Positions 23,570-35,491 of a stretch of 64,000 nucleotides of DNA are shown here, one piece after another. A model generated the notes under the pieces. That model was not told the origin of the DNA. It saw nothing but the letters and a program-made list of their open reading frames with translations, and searched no databases. How positions within the stretch are numbered: position 1 is the stretch's first letter; each line of letters opens with the position of its first letter. Source of the DNA: Stratiolaelaps scimitus (taxonomy: Eukaryota > Arthropoda > Arachnida > Mesostigmata > Laelapidae). Made by a program: the position numbers and the translations under genes. The DNA is taken from NCBI GenBank assembly GCA_019614645.1, contig JABWDB010000013.1:3400501-3464500 (forward strand), written 5' to 3'.

Positions 23570-25634
23570 CATACATCTGGCTACACTTGCACACAAAGCC
23601 GCCTGCAGAATGCCTCAGGGAGCTAGTAACCACTGTCACATACTACAAGGCTGCCTTCCGCACAGGGTGATTTGTATTATACAATTCGAGTGCAACCTGC
23701 CTCCCTGGTCATAGTAGTGGGTATTAAAGGAGATGACGGCCTCTACCAAGAGCACCCTTAGCTTGGACAGATTGTGTCAAGATGTAATCTCTCGATTTAA
23801 GTGACACGGTCTCGTTAGAAAATAAAAATATTCTAATTTAACTTTTCATCCCACCTCTGTGATACAGAAATATATGGGAGCCCTATACGTGTCTATAACA
23901 CATGACTATTGTGAGCTTTTGGTCGTTCGATCAGAAATGCCCCGGTTCGTTGCTCAGTTTTTCCAAAAGCCACGATCGGTAGCTGTACGGCGGGTCGCCA
24001 GAGCAACCTGGGCCCTACCGTTGTCATGTTGCAATCTTACTTGCCGCCAGGCCTTGGCCCCTCTACGGCCATTTCCTGCCAATTCCCTTCTTAGCTGGCT
24101 GAGTTGTCTTGTGCAACGGTCTGCGTTCACCGTTTCGTCATGCTTGAGCAGTTAATAATAGACCACTCCCTTTTGATACCGCCAAATGCACAGCATTATA
24201 TAATGGTGATGTATTCGGGTCTAACCGCTCCTTTTGGCGTTGGGAATTATCGTAATATATCAATTTTTCCAGCTCTCGTAACAACTTCATACAAAAAACG
24301 CGTTAAATGGTGACATGGTGGCTCATAGTATTTGCATTGAGTTCATATGGAATCCACTTTTCTTCGTTTTGCCACTTCCCTACCCCCTGTATACGATAAA
24401 CTATAGTTGACTAGACTATTCCCGACCGATCACTAAGCGCTCGAGTTTACCACGCGGCATGTTAACTCAAGAGATTCAACAATTGGTCGTCGTCTGTCTC
24501 TCATAGCCTTCCGTAACTCTCCTTGAGCTTAAATCAGTTTTTGCAGATTCTTGCCGAATTTCCCCTGGAGGACTCCCCTTCCACTTCACACACAATGCTC
24601 GTGGCCACAGCTGCATTTCTTCCAGCATGAAAATAGTGAAGGAGGAGACAATGTCGCATATGCACGTTTTCGGTCTTCATATTCGATTGCTTGGGCTGCT
24701 AAATTGGTCTGCAGCGGAATTGTTGTAAAAAGACGTTGTCCTCATCCTGTCGAGGGAGGTCCGTCGTTCGTATCCTATCAAACTGTTCTTTAGTATTACA
24801 GACAAGTCCACTAAGGAAATGCAAGGCCGGAAAGACGGTTGATTTGTCCCTATTCTACTGGTTCTATCTCGAAATTTCACGTTGTGACGGTGCCAAGGTG
24901 AGCAGCAGATAATCTCGTGCAATGCAGCAGGCCACAATCATGTTGCTTGTTGATTTTACTAGCTCCGCAAGTAACAGGTTGCCTTCTCGAACACCTTCAA
25001 CCGTTAGATCAGCCTTCTGTTCCGGCAAGACCTTTCCATGTAAAGAAGGGCAGGATATAAGATCACTTGTAAACTGATACAAGACGGAGCCCTTTGCGAC
25101 CTCAGCGATTTCCGCCAGCTCTTCGTTCACAAGTTCGTGCAAAGTGTGAGGGGAGATCAGGGTGCACGAGAGACGCTGGAGTGAATGGAAGTCTGCTGTG
25201 ATGTCTATATTCAAATTAGCTAGTAGTGCCATGAAACTGCGCCCCGCCTTCTCCTGGATGAACGGCTCCCGTCAAATCAGTCACTGCCTGTGACCCATAG
25301 TTTCAAGCTATTTAGCAGACTCCACTTCCTCTTCTCAGCCGCCGATTGCATGACTTCACTCAGCCCAAAATGGTCCGAGGTGCCACACAAGCGTTCAGCC
25401 GCAAGCCCTATCCCACCGTCTCCTAGCGTGTGCCCTCCACACACTCAGTACTCAAGTAGAACTGAACCTCCGTTCGACCGGAACACAGCTGACTCCGCCT
25501 CGACGAAGTGAATTAAACTGGAGAATTTCAACTGCGACATTCATGGTCAATCATGAAGTCTCTCGTTTGGCGCAGCGAGAGAAAGGGCGAAGCGCGTACA
25601 GATAACATGTCGAGAGCAAAAGACGGGTGAGATT

Positions 25635-25635
<1 letters not shown>

Positions 25636-25667
<32 letters not shown>

Positions 25668-25702
25668 AATATAAAGAGAGAGAGAGAAAGAGAAGGAGAG
25701 AG
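25636..25702. repeat. Composite (TA)n-(GA)n microsatellite
   Basis: A TA run passes through AAATATAAA into GAGAGAGAG with a purine-rich tail. Confidence 0.9.
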
Positions 25703-26883
25703 ATCATACAAATAAAAGCGATTGACATTCTATATGCGATTTCTTGTGTTCACAATTTCCTAAGAGCAGACAGCCAGACCTTCAGGTGAATCTGTTGTCG
25801 GGGAGATATACGACAGATTGGTGCCAACATCGAAACTCCTGCCATCGGGATAGTTTAGCAGGATATGTCACCCGTTGAATGAAGAACTCATGTGAGGGAT
25901 CCGTCGAAGAGAAGAAACATGAAAACCCTCTCTGGAGGAGTGCACAAAGTATATAAGAAAAAAATATTGTTTAGCAAATCATATTTTATTATATGTTCGT
26001 CTTTTTACTTACGAAATAAAGAACGATATACGGTTCCCTCTCTCTCAACTAAGAGATAATAAACCTGGTTGCTAAATAAAGTTATTGGCAGCGAGGCGTG
26101 CTTCGACTGAATAGTTTTCGGCTATAATCATGCCTTTCGCCAAAGAAGAAATACCTTACCCATAAAGTCTCACCGCCAGCACAGCTCAGTCAGTCTCGTA
26201 CACAGGATATATAGCAGTTTGTCGCCTTCCGTTAATAGGCCTAGTTTCGACTTGTATGTGCCCAATGGACCCGTAGACGTTAAAAGTTGGCTGAGAGTCA
26301 GCCCGGAATATATATATATATATATGTTGATAGGCCTATACAAATATGTAACCATAATACGTGGGGCCAAATGAACATGATGCGAGTGTACCGGAAAACT
26401 AGCAAACAAGTCCAATAGTCCAAGTGATTGCTAGAAGTTGTAGCTACTTTGCTTGATTTTTTAGGCTTTCCTTGAAGCAATGTATGCAGCTGCCAGTAAT
26501 ACCTAAAAGGTTAAGAGCTGAGGCCTGTCTGATAGGGGCAGAACAGCTGAGGGTCAGCTCGAAAAACAGTTTAATGTGTGCAGCTGCAACAATGAGGTCA
26601 TAAGAAAAAAAGGCGCGTCATTAAATCACCTCTGTGCAGCCACTTTTATTTTGGAATAAATTATATTTCCTATATAATTAAACATTGTCACATCGTGTGA
26701 CCTCGTATTGGCATACTGTCTTTGTGTAACTGATCGGTATTTACCATTTAATTCCGCTATGGGTGCATCCATATTGTTGCTGTCCAGTACTTGCAATTAT
26801 GTGATAATGGAAACTGTCCCATGTTCGGCCATTTTTTACAGTAGCTAAAATAGTTTCATGCGGGGAAAGCTACGCGGAAACGA

Positions 26884-26962
26884 CAACGAACCAAATCAAT
26901 TAATTTACCAAAGATAAAATGCCACGCGCTTTTGACAAGTGGCGCACGATTTGGTTTCGTTG
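26884..26962. repeat. Inverted repeat with nested stem
   Basis: CAACGAACCAAATC (26884-26897) is complementary to GATTTGGTTTCGTTG (26948-26962) apart from one extra base. A nested GCCAC/GTGGC pair lies at 26921-26925 and 26939-26943. Possibly a small foldback element. Confidence 0.5.
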
Positions 26963-28327
26963 ATTAGATTTGGGGAAAGCCGAGATGGTATATTCAAATT
27001 GCAGCCATTTTTCGTATATATTATCCATATCCATTCATATTCGTATATGTAATATTCACATATTCATATGCCCATTGATTCGGGGATCAGCTAGGTATCT
27101 GTAAGAGAATGATGATGTCACACAACTCGATTCGTTAAGCAGTCTTGCATCTGAAGCGGATCATCAATTCTTCTGCTTTTCTCCAGTATGTAAATAGTTC
27201 TTCTGCTCCACATTGTTATATACCAACCAGGCTGAGGAATCGAATTTAATTCCGTCAACCACCTATTAACTATATCCTACGGTTGGCTGATAACTTATAG
27301 AAGTACGACGATACCTAGCGAAACATCACCAGATCCGAGATCGATATTTGGCGTTGAACGTCACCATGGAGCACTTGAATCAATGGATATTCGAAGATAA
27401 TCTTTGTAGGCAAAGTTTCAGCTCTGAGTATTGCTATGTGCTTGCACATACGTCGGTAACAGGTAGATCTCCTCGAAGCATCACATAGGAGGATGTTGCA
27501 GCGCGGAAAGCTTTCGACCCCTGTTTGTTTTTGGCATAATGTTAGCATTGCCAAACGAGCTGACCCGTCTGCTCCACAAACAGAGATTTCCATAGTTCCT
27601 TTAAGGTCACGAGCAAGACGGCTACAAGACAAAGATGAAAAGCGCTCCATCCCTCGCTCGGCGTTCCCTTCACTTTTCAAACGGTGAATTTCTCGAAGTA
27701 TTAGTGTTTGCCTTTGGAGAAAGTTGCCAGCGGCATCGATAACGAGCGTAGCAGCGTTGGGCACCGTGCACTCATATACGTTTACCGTTGGCATTTCAAC
27801 TACCCAGCAGTTTCGTTTGAATGACCTTGTGTGAATAAAGCTCCGCGTTCCCCATCTCTTATCTACAATCTAACCGAAGTGATCCAGGCCACATCGCTGT
27901 GGCAGGACCTGCGGGCCTTCGCTGAAAGGAGAAGCATATTTGTATTCTATTGTGGCATAGTCCAGCAGTAAATACCTGAGGCAATGATTAAGTTCTCCAT
28001 GAGCTCTTTGATGCTAAATGGTGGAGAACAACCCAACGACCGTTTGAGTTTCGTTTCATTCTGGAGCATACTGAATGTCGTAATACATAAATACGATCTG
28101 ATAATAAAAAAAGACACGGTTAACCTAAAATATGGTTCTGTCCATTGTCTAAATGGACGCTGTATCGTGCTGAATAATGTGAATACCTAATATCAAATTC
28201 TGACTAGGTATACAATGCCACTCCAAGGCAAACTCTTCAAAAGATAACCCATCGATACGGTTAGATTTTCTACCGATTTATCTACGTTTGCGAGTAAATG
28301 CAATTTTCTATTTTTTGGACCACGCGA

Positions 28328-28498
28328 TGCCACAAATGTGGCTCCCTAGGGCACCCTCAGTGAAATTGCCGTCCAGTGTCTTGTCCGGAAGAGGTACCCC
28401 CAAGCCCGGCGCTGAGGCGCAACGCGAGCCAATCCGCGACGGCTGTAAGTGCCACTAACGGCATGCACAGGAGACTGCGCGTCGCCAGCGAAAGCTAA
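28328..28498 (+). pseudogene. Possible gag/ORF1 zinc-knuckle remnant
   Basis: One frame encodes RCHKCGSLGHPQ, a stop, then NC. If the stop is read through, this is a canonical CX2CX4HX4C zinc knuckle with the usual Gly at position 5 and Gly-His pair. The frame then continues for about 42 codons, rich in Ser, Arg and Ala, to a TAA at 28496-28498. Such knuckles occur in the gag-like ORF1 of LINEs and in gag of LTR elements. No neighbouring RT was found, so the element type is open. Confidence 0.3.
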
Positions 28499-30118
28499 AC
28501 AAGGCCGCCAACGTTCATTTTGACAAATCGCAGGACTGCGCTACTAACAATGAGGCCAAAATTGTTTTCAAGGTCAAGTCAATGACCACTTGTCGAGCCA
28601 AGGTGGGGGCAGCGCTGTGGATGCTGCACTGTGTGATGTCAGTCCAATATTGCCATGTTAATATATATATATATATATATAAAAAGATAGGGACATAAAC
28701 CCACCCGGAATAGTTGACATAGACAGAGACGGACAGAGAGGCAGACATGGTTGGATGAGATAAGCTTAACCAGACACACCCAGATAAGTGTCTGGCATCG
28801 ATTGTAGATATTTAGATATTTTGTTTGGACCACTTGGGCGGAGGCGTCCTCTTAGACGGATGATTCGTCAGAACAATACGTTAGAATCAAAAGAATCACA
28901 ATAAAGATATATTTAATTCATTCATCAATGATACTTCAGGGAGGTCCACTATTGTCCACTATTTTTCTATCATTCATTTATCGACGTAGAATTATAAACA
29001 GTGCGACACCTGCGGAGGTGAAATAAAGCTAACAAATAGCGAACATCCTCTTTATTTTTTTCGAAGCATAACTAACGTGTGACACTCGTTATCAATTTTC
29101 GCTGAAAAATGATCATTTACGTCATCACATTTTTTGTGTCAATATGCTGTTAGAAACTAAAACTCCGTTCAGTGCAATATGCCCTCTTTTATTTAGCCCT
29201 CACCCCAGCCATACTACTCCACATTCCGCATTCGTGTTAATTGCACGACCATAAAGAGAAAAGCTTCATTCTCTCCCTGGCTTACGGTCATGGCAAACCA
29301 CCCAAAGCGGGTATGCTCCGTGCTAAATTTAGCATCTCGGTCCACATATAGAAGTCACATACGCAGGTGGCGCAGGATTACACTCTGCTCAAAGTCACTT
29401 GTAGAATGCTAGAGTGTGTGCATCTAATCAGTGTCAATGAGCTGCGTCGTTGACTCCCGATTCGCTCCAGTATGAGAGAGAGAGGGAGAGATATATATAA
29501 AGATAGAGGGGTCGGGGTTACCAAGAGCAGCTATCTACGGCCACATACACAACTACAAGTGCATACGCACACTGTCGGACTCTTGCATCCATCCGCGGAT
29601 GGATTACCCACCAGATGGACTGCAATCGCCGCCGGGTCCGAGGACCGACAGAAAACGCCTGCCGTGAACGCACCTACACTTACCATCTCTCCCTAACCCT
29701 TATCGCCTTTCTTTCTCTCTCTCTCTCTCTCTGGCATCCTTCTCAGTTCTCCTCCTAGCTTTCATAATTATTCATGAATGATCGCTCTGATTTCCAACAG
29801 CTGGCTCTTGCCATACTCACTCAGAAACACGCCCAGAAATCGAATACGCATTCATTCAGGGGTTCTATGAAAAATCCCGTCGCGACGTTGAGCCCGTTTC
29901 GAAGTTTCGTTGAACGATGATGTGTGGACGTTTCGTTTAATTCGATTAACATCGATCGATCGATTGTACGAAGATTTGTGCGAATACTAACCGAAAATGA
30001 TACGTATATACATATATGTATATTACTATTGTACATTATACAAACCATATACATAATACGTATATAAATATTAGCTACGTCTGTGCCGATACATTTTAGG
30101 AACAGGAGTGACGGGAGA

Positions 30119-30154
30119 AATCATTTGTCTGTGTTCGATTACAGACAAATGATT
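30119..30154. repeat. Short perfect hairpin (14-bp stem, 8-nt loop)
   Basis: AATCATTTGTCTGT at 30119-30132 and its exact complement at 30141-30154 surround GTTCGATT. No U tract follows and no function is evident. Confidence 0.75.
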
Positions 30155-31350
30155 ACATCTCAACTATGGACGTATCCAATGTCACACAAGCACCATGTAC
30201 GAGGTGGCTTCGGTCCACTTTGCCTCCGCCATGATCACGTTGAATGCGACGCGTGCTCGGGATGATGCGACCAAGCAGAGCGATGAAGGTGTGTGACCGC
30301 AATATTCGGGAGGCTCCTCTACGAATTTGTGTTCGATCGGTTGTACTCGGCATATGGGTGTGCATTGCTCTGTTTGCAGTAATTGGTGGTGAATCCACCT
30401 CTTGCAGCAGATGATGACGAGATAGTAACCCAAATTCTCCAAGGATCCATCAGCGTTTTGTTGTCGTCACTAGATTGGCTTGGGGGTTGTGGGGTACTCT
30501 GGAACTCATTCAATGGCAGCACGAATATGAGATGAAAGACAAAAGATATTGACAGATATGGAGCATTTGTGAAGGAGCTGCTAGCCGAACATTGATTATC
30601 CGTCAAATCCTTGCAACATACATATTCTTAGTGCAAGCGAGCTATTTCTAAAACAAAAAAAAGTAAGAGCATGCATCGATGTGACGCCATCTAATCCCTC
30701 AGAGAAGAGATATGTGCTAATTTGGTCCAAGGTGATTTTATCTGCACCTAGACGTTTCGGAAGCCAAGTGATATCTGCTTGGGTGCATCGCTCTGAGAAG
30801 TTTAACTCCAGAGAAGCTCGTTTCACTATGAAATATATAATATCTGTTTACATTATCCTACACGCAGGTATTTCGTGCACGTACTGCGGAAGCTTAATAC
30901 AGTCGTCCTCCGTGAATTCCTTGACTGGTTCGATAGCTATCCCTCCCACTGATGCCCCGTCGCTGATAGTCTTGCTATCACATTGTTACGAGGGGAAGGT
31001 GAAGTCATATTAGTTAATTACGTAATACCTGTATATGTTTCCCTCTCCGGTTGATCTTGATTATGGTCTTTAACAGTAATCCTCAAAATTGTCAGTTCGC
31101 ACTCGATGCGACTTTGTTGGTTCACTTGTATACGTGAACCATTGGCTCTCGACCGAACTGATCGATATATTAAACATTTACATCAATCATTTTCATATAT
31201 GTATTATACTAAAATTCATTTTAACCACCAAATTTTCGAACTTGTGTGTTGTTGCTATTCCGTCGTCATCGACGCATTATATAATTCGTTCTTACTGTCC
31301 GAGAATCAAGATATTCATATCACGGATTACGAAAATTTCAGAGCTATTAG

Positions 31351-31471
<121 letters not shown>

Positions 31472-31985
31472 CTTGCCACTATACTGGCTCATCCATGGCA
31501 CGGGAAGACTACATACGCTGCGGTATTTAAATGTGGTAACACAGCCCATAAAGGCGAACAGGCATCACTGATCAATCGGGAGGTCCTCGGCATCGCTAAC
31601 GATGCAGCTATTTCGCGAGGCAAATATGATACTCAGAGCGAAGGAGTTCGTCCACACGGTAGTAACACAATCGCCCCGCGTGCAATCGCCTCAATACAAT
31701 ATATTGACGTGCGGTGGAATCGAGAAGCATTCGAAAGATGAACGTGTTGTATGCGGCGGCTTCGTACCACATTAATCTAGCACTCATAACACGGGTTTCG
31801 CGCTAACGGACAATTGCACAGAATATGTCTCCTAGAAGTTAGCCGGAGGTTCTCCGAACTCGATGAATGATGACCAGGCCAGAGGACCCACAATAGGGCG
31901 GACGGACGCACGGAGTGCATTGAGCGAGGACCTCGTTTATACGTTTGCCGGTACGAGTTGCCTGTACGAATTGCTTACGTTTAAA

Positions 31986-32006
31986 TACACACACACACAC
32001 ACACAT
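31986..32006. repeat. (CA)n microsatellite
   Basis: About 20 bases of CA repeat. Other CA tracts lie near 32329-32342 and 53771-53792. Confidence 0.9.
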
Positions 32007-33752
32007 ACATACACCACAGACTCGCTCGTACATATTCGAGACATAGAGCAGTAGCTGGGAGTACCGCCCGACCGAGACCGCCTGCCCGCCGTAGACTCGT
32101 CGCGGGCAAAAACGCTCACGGTAGCTAGCTGATGCGAGGCGATATTCTGGCAAAGGTTCGTCCCGTTCCTCGTAGGTTTGCCGATGCGTGCGGACCGATA
32201 TGCGATGGTATATGTATGTTTGTCCGAATCCGCCTCAATTCATCAGCCTTCTGGCTCCGCTGTTTCTCTTCTCTTTCGCGAATGCACAGGACGTGCATCG
32301 CATAAAAATCATAGCAGGACACATGCGCACACACACACACACGAGCAAGCGAGCGAGCGAACTGAATCGAAAGCAGAGTGAGTTGGTTGTAGCGGTGGCG
32401 GTGGACTCACAGGTCTTGGCCTTCTCTCGCTCTCCCTACCCCTCTCTGTGTCCCAGGAAAGGCCAGCCTTGCTTTCCCATGCGACTCTCATACAGTATGG
32501 TGAGATAAAGACGACCAGACAGAGGAGGGGTTAGAGGAAAATAAACCAATTGCAAAAAAGACGGCCCCACGTAAAATGAGTCGACAGCGAACGCCGACAC
32601 GATCGCCGTGGACGGAGTCCGACAGAGACGATAATACACTAGCGAGCGAACGAGAGAGAGGACAAAATAGAACCATGAAGAGATGGGAGCGGAACAGATC
32701 GAATCCTTTGAGCAGCGATGACGGCGCCGGCGACCCCTCAAGACGAATACCAATACGAGCCGCGGATTCCGAATGTCCCGTCTCCCTTTTGGCCCTACAC
32801 AAACCTTAACGAACCACCGCCGTTGCTCGGGGAATCACAGAACGAGTAGGTCTTTTACGTAAAGGACGCCATGCGGAAAACAGACATCACTGTCACGCCC
32901 ACTATGGCCCGCATAGGCAACCACAGCCCACACAAACATCACTATGGTTGTGATTTTTAGCCTTGGGGATCTGTGTTTTTTTTTCCGGAAATGATTTATG
33001 AAGTGCATCGTATAATACATTGTGGATATTTCATTTCGTTTTGTCAGAGTGGATAATGAGCTCTTCTAACTAATCTATTATAAGTAAGCGAATTTCAGAA
33101 TCAAGTACAAAATACGGTTTAGGGCTACATGTCCGAAAAAGTGGCGTTCCAACATTGGCTTGCATACCCCTCCATAATCCTCCAGAAAGGATAAAAAAAA
33201 AACCGTAAACCATTCGAAAGAGAAAATCTTGTATTTGGCGTCATTACGGCAAGAGCTCATCGTACAATCGAAATGTGACAATTGATGCTGCGAAGATCAA
33301 TAAGCAAACAATTAATAGCAAGTTAACTTCGCGAAAGTCGGCACAGCATATGATTTGTCGCACCCTCGTGAAGAAAGCTCTCTATACTTTCCCAAAAGGG
33401 TCCTTCGATGCGCGTTCCAGCTCTCGCAGCGATGTTATAAAATCGGTTCGCTGGGAACAGCTAGGCGTTCTTGTGAGCGAGTCAGCAGATCGAGAGCAGA
33501 CTCGATTCTCAATATCTTCTTCCGATTCATCGTAACCATCGTGTCCGTGCGACGGCGTACAAACGGACCCGACCACAGACATAGCGGTCTTCATCACTGT
33601 CCCTCATCGCCCACGGCCCTCGTTGCAGAAGACCCATCATGCTTCCGCAATGTCCAGCCTGAGCAGCTCCACTTAGCGTTCGATCTAATGGAACGATCTG
33701 CTCCCACTTCGTCCACTGCACCCCGGCTTTCGGAAATCTCGACCACCGGTCG

Positions 33753-33777
33753 CCGGCCGGCCGGCCGGCCGGCCGGC
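33753..33777. repeat. (CCGG)n tract
   Basis: A run of CCGG units, self-complementary, inside a GC-rich block and followed by CGGGGCGGGCG. Unusual beside the AT-type microsatellites of the window. Confidence 0.85.
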
Positions 33778-35159
33778 GGGGCGGGCGCGACTACACTCTC
33801 CATCGTCGGCGCGAACCGGCCAGTCGAAGCAATAAAAATCATTTAAATATATCCATCCGTTTGACGTTCGCGAGCTGATCAACCGTTGCTAAAAGGAGAC
33901 GAAGAGTTGGCTTATCCTAGAACAGCGATGAGCGTAAAGTTCTCGCTCGTCCGTCTTTGGGAAAGTTCGCCATCTAATCGCAATGGCGAGTGACAACTGA
34001 ACCGCTGCTGAACTCGAATATGGCTCTGGTCGACCTTGCCAATAAACGAATCAAATTTGAAATTTCTTGCCACCATTGCCACTTATCACCGACGAGACAT
34101 CTACGGAAAACTGGAGTACGCAGGATCGGCAGCAATGGATAGTCGAATGTAAACGTTTGCTACTGTCGGAGTTGGACCACTGATCGTTTTAGGCGATTAC
34201 GTTGATTTAAAGTGTGCCATTTTCTATTGCCAACAGTTCTTCTACTCGCTCGTCTTGGCCGATGAAGAAATTGTCGCATGTCAAATGAGTGACCAGATGG
34301 TGCGTGGTCGAAACGGCTCGAGGCTCGACGACGCAGTGCTAATTCTCCAAGGCAAGAGCACGAAGTGTCGATGAAAAAAAGCCGAACAATGCGGGCCTAT
34401 CAGTCCCTGTGGTTCGCCAGATCTCTCAGAGAGAGCGGAAGTACTTTAAGTTATGCAGCGATTAAAGGCCCCATGACACAGGATAGCAATTGTAACCACA
34501 TCTACATAGATACATCGGCTGCGTGCATGAAATGTTTTGAAAACGTCAAAATTACTTACGGCGAAATATCACTATTGTAGCTCGAAAGAGGCAATGAGCA
34601 GATAACGCCATTTATTTATTAATATATGTTGTATAGTTGTTATATTTCTTATGCCAATGACACATTTAGCATGTTGGGCCCATACCGTATTCGTTTCCAC
34701 GACAAGAAATCACCCGCAAGTGGTCTCCCCGACAGTTGCCCCTTATGCATGTACCAGCTCCGACAGCGCGAAAGCGACACAGCTCTATAACTATCACTGT
34801 CTAAGAGAAACAAATCTGTCCGAATCCAATTCCGTACAGATCACACCGAAAGCGGGAACATGCCACAAGAACACGTCTAGATTGCGAAACACTGGAGCTC
34901 CCACCGAAGCTCCCAGATAGAGGTACCTCGCCCCGAACAAGGAAACCCCACCTCAACTCCCCTCAAGGAAGTCATTCTTCTAGTAAAAAAAGGTCGTGTG
35001 AGAACCACCAACCCATCATATGGCCGTGAGACCGTGTCATCTTCACATCGCCCACTCTTGGCGGGGGGCTATGGGTCACGTTGAAATCACATGCAAATCA
35101 GGACTGTTTGAAAAACGATTGAAAAAAATACACTTACAGTTAGAAGAGAAGAAGAAGAG

Positions 35160-35240
35160 GATGCAAAGAAACGCATTACCAATTGAGGACCGAACTTAGT
35201 CCTAGCTCGGACCTCAACTGGTAATGCATTTGTTTGCATC
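35160..35240. repeat. 81-nt imperfect hairpin, pre-miRNA-like
   Basis: Arms 35160-35196 and 35204-35240 (37 positions, 32 paired) flank a 7-base loop (TAGTCCT). The five mismatches are isolated. Size, loop and scattered mismatches fit an animal precursor microRNA, but no known microRNA was recognised. A purine-rich GAAGAAGAAGAGG precedes it. Confidence 0.6.
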
Positions 35241-35457
35241 TGTTGGATTATTTATAATAGCGGAATGATGTAAAACGACTGAGGTTAGGAACGGTAGGTC
35301 CTCTGGTTCAAATCCCCTAGCATACAATGGACATAATTCAGTCATTGTGCCTACGAGTTTATTAATACAATTAATTGGTTTTCCTTACTGAGAGAAACCT
35401 GGTATTCTGAGAGAAACCTGAACAAGATGGTTCAAATAGTATTGTCCGACATACAAT

Positions 35458-35460
<3 letters not shown>

Positions 35461-35489
<29 letters not shown>
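35461..35489. repeat. (TA)n microsatellite
   Basis: 29 bases of pure TA, with a second short tract at 35560-35577. Confidence 0.95.

Positions 35490-35491
<2 letters not shown>

Larger units (their letters stand above)
21715..28327. other. No gene recognised
   Basis: Unique AT-rich DNA with microsatellites at 22231 (AAT), 23532 and 25636. Minus-strand frames at 24864-25253 and 27315-27794 have protein-like composition but no recognisable family. Confidence 0.5.

Noticed and set aside
27315..27794. 159-codon minus-strand open frame (PTVNVYECTVPNAATLVIDA and on)
   Set aside because: No recognisable family, and one or two frames of this length are expected by chance in 64 kb on both strands.
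35290..35335. GGTTCAAATCCCCTAGC, a B-box-like sequence
   Set aside because: The T stem does not pair and no cloverleaf can be drawn.
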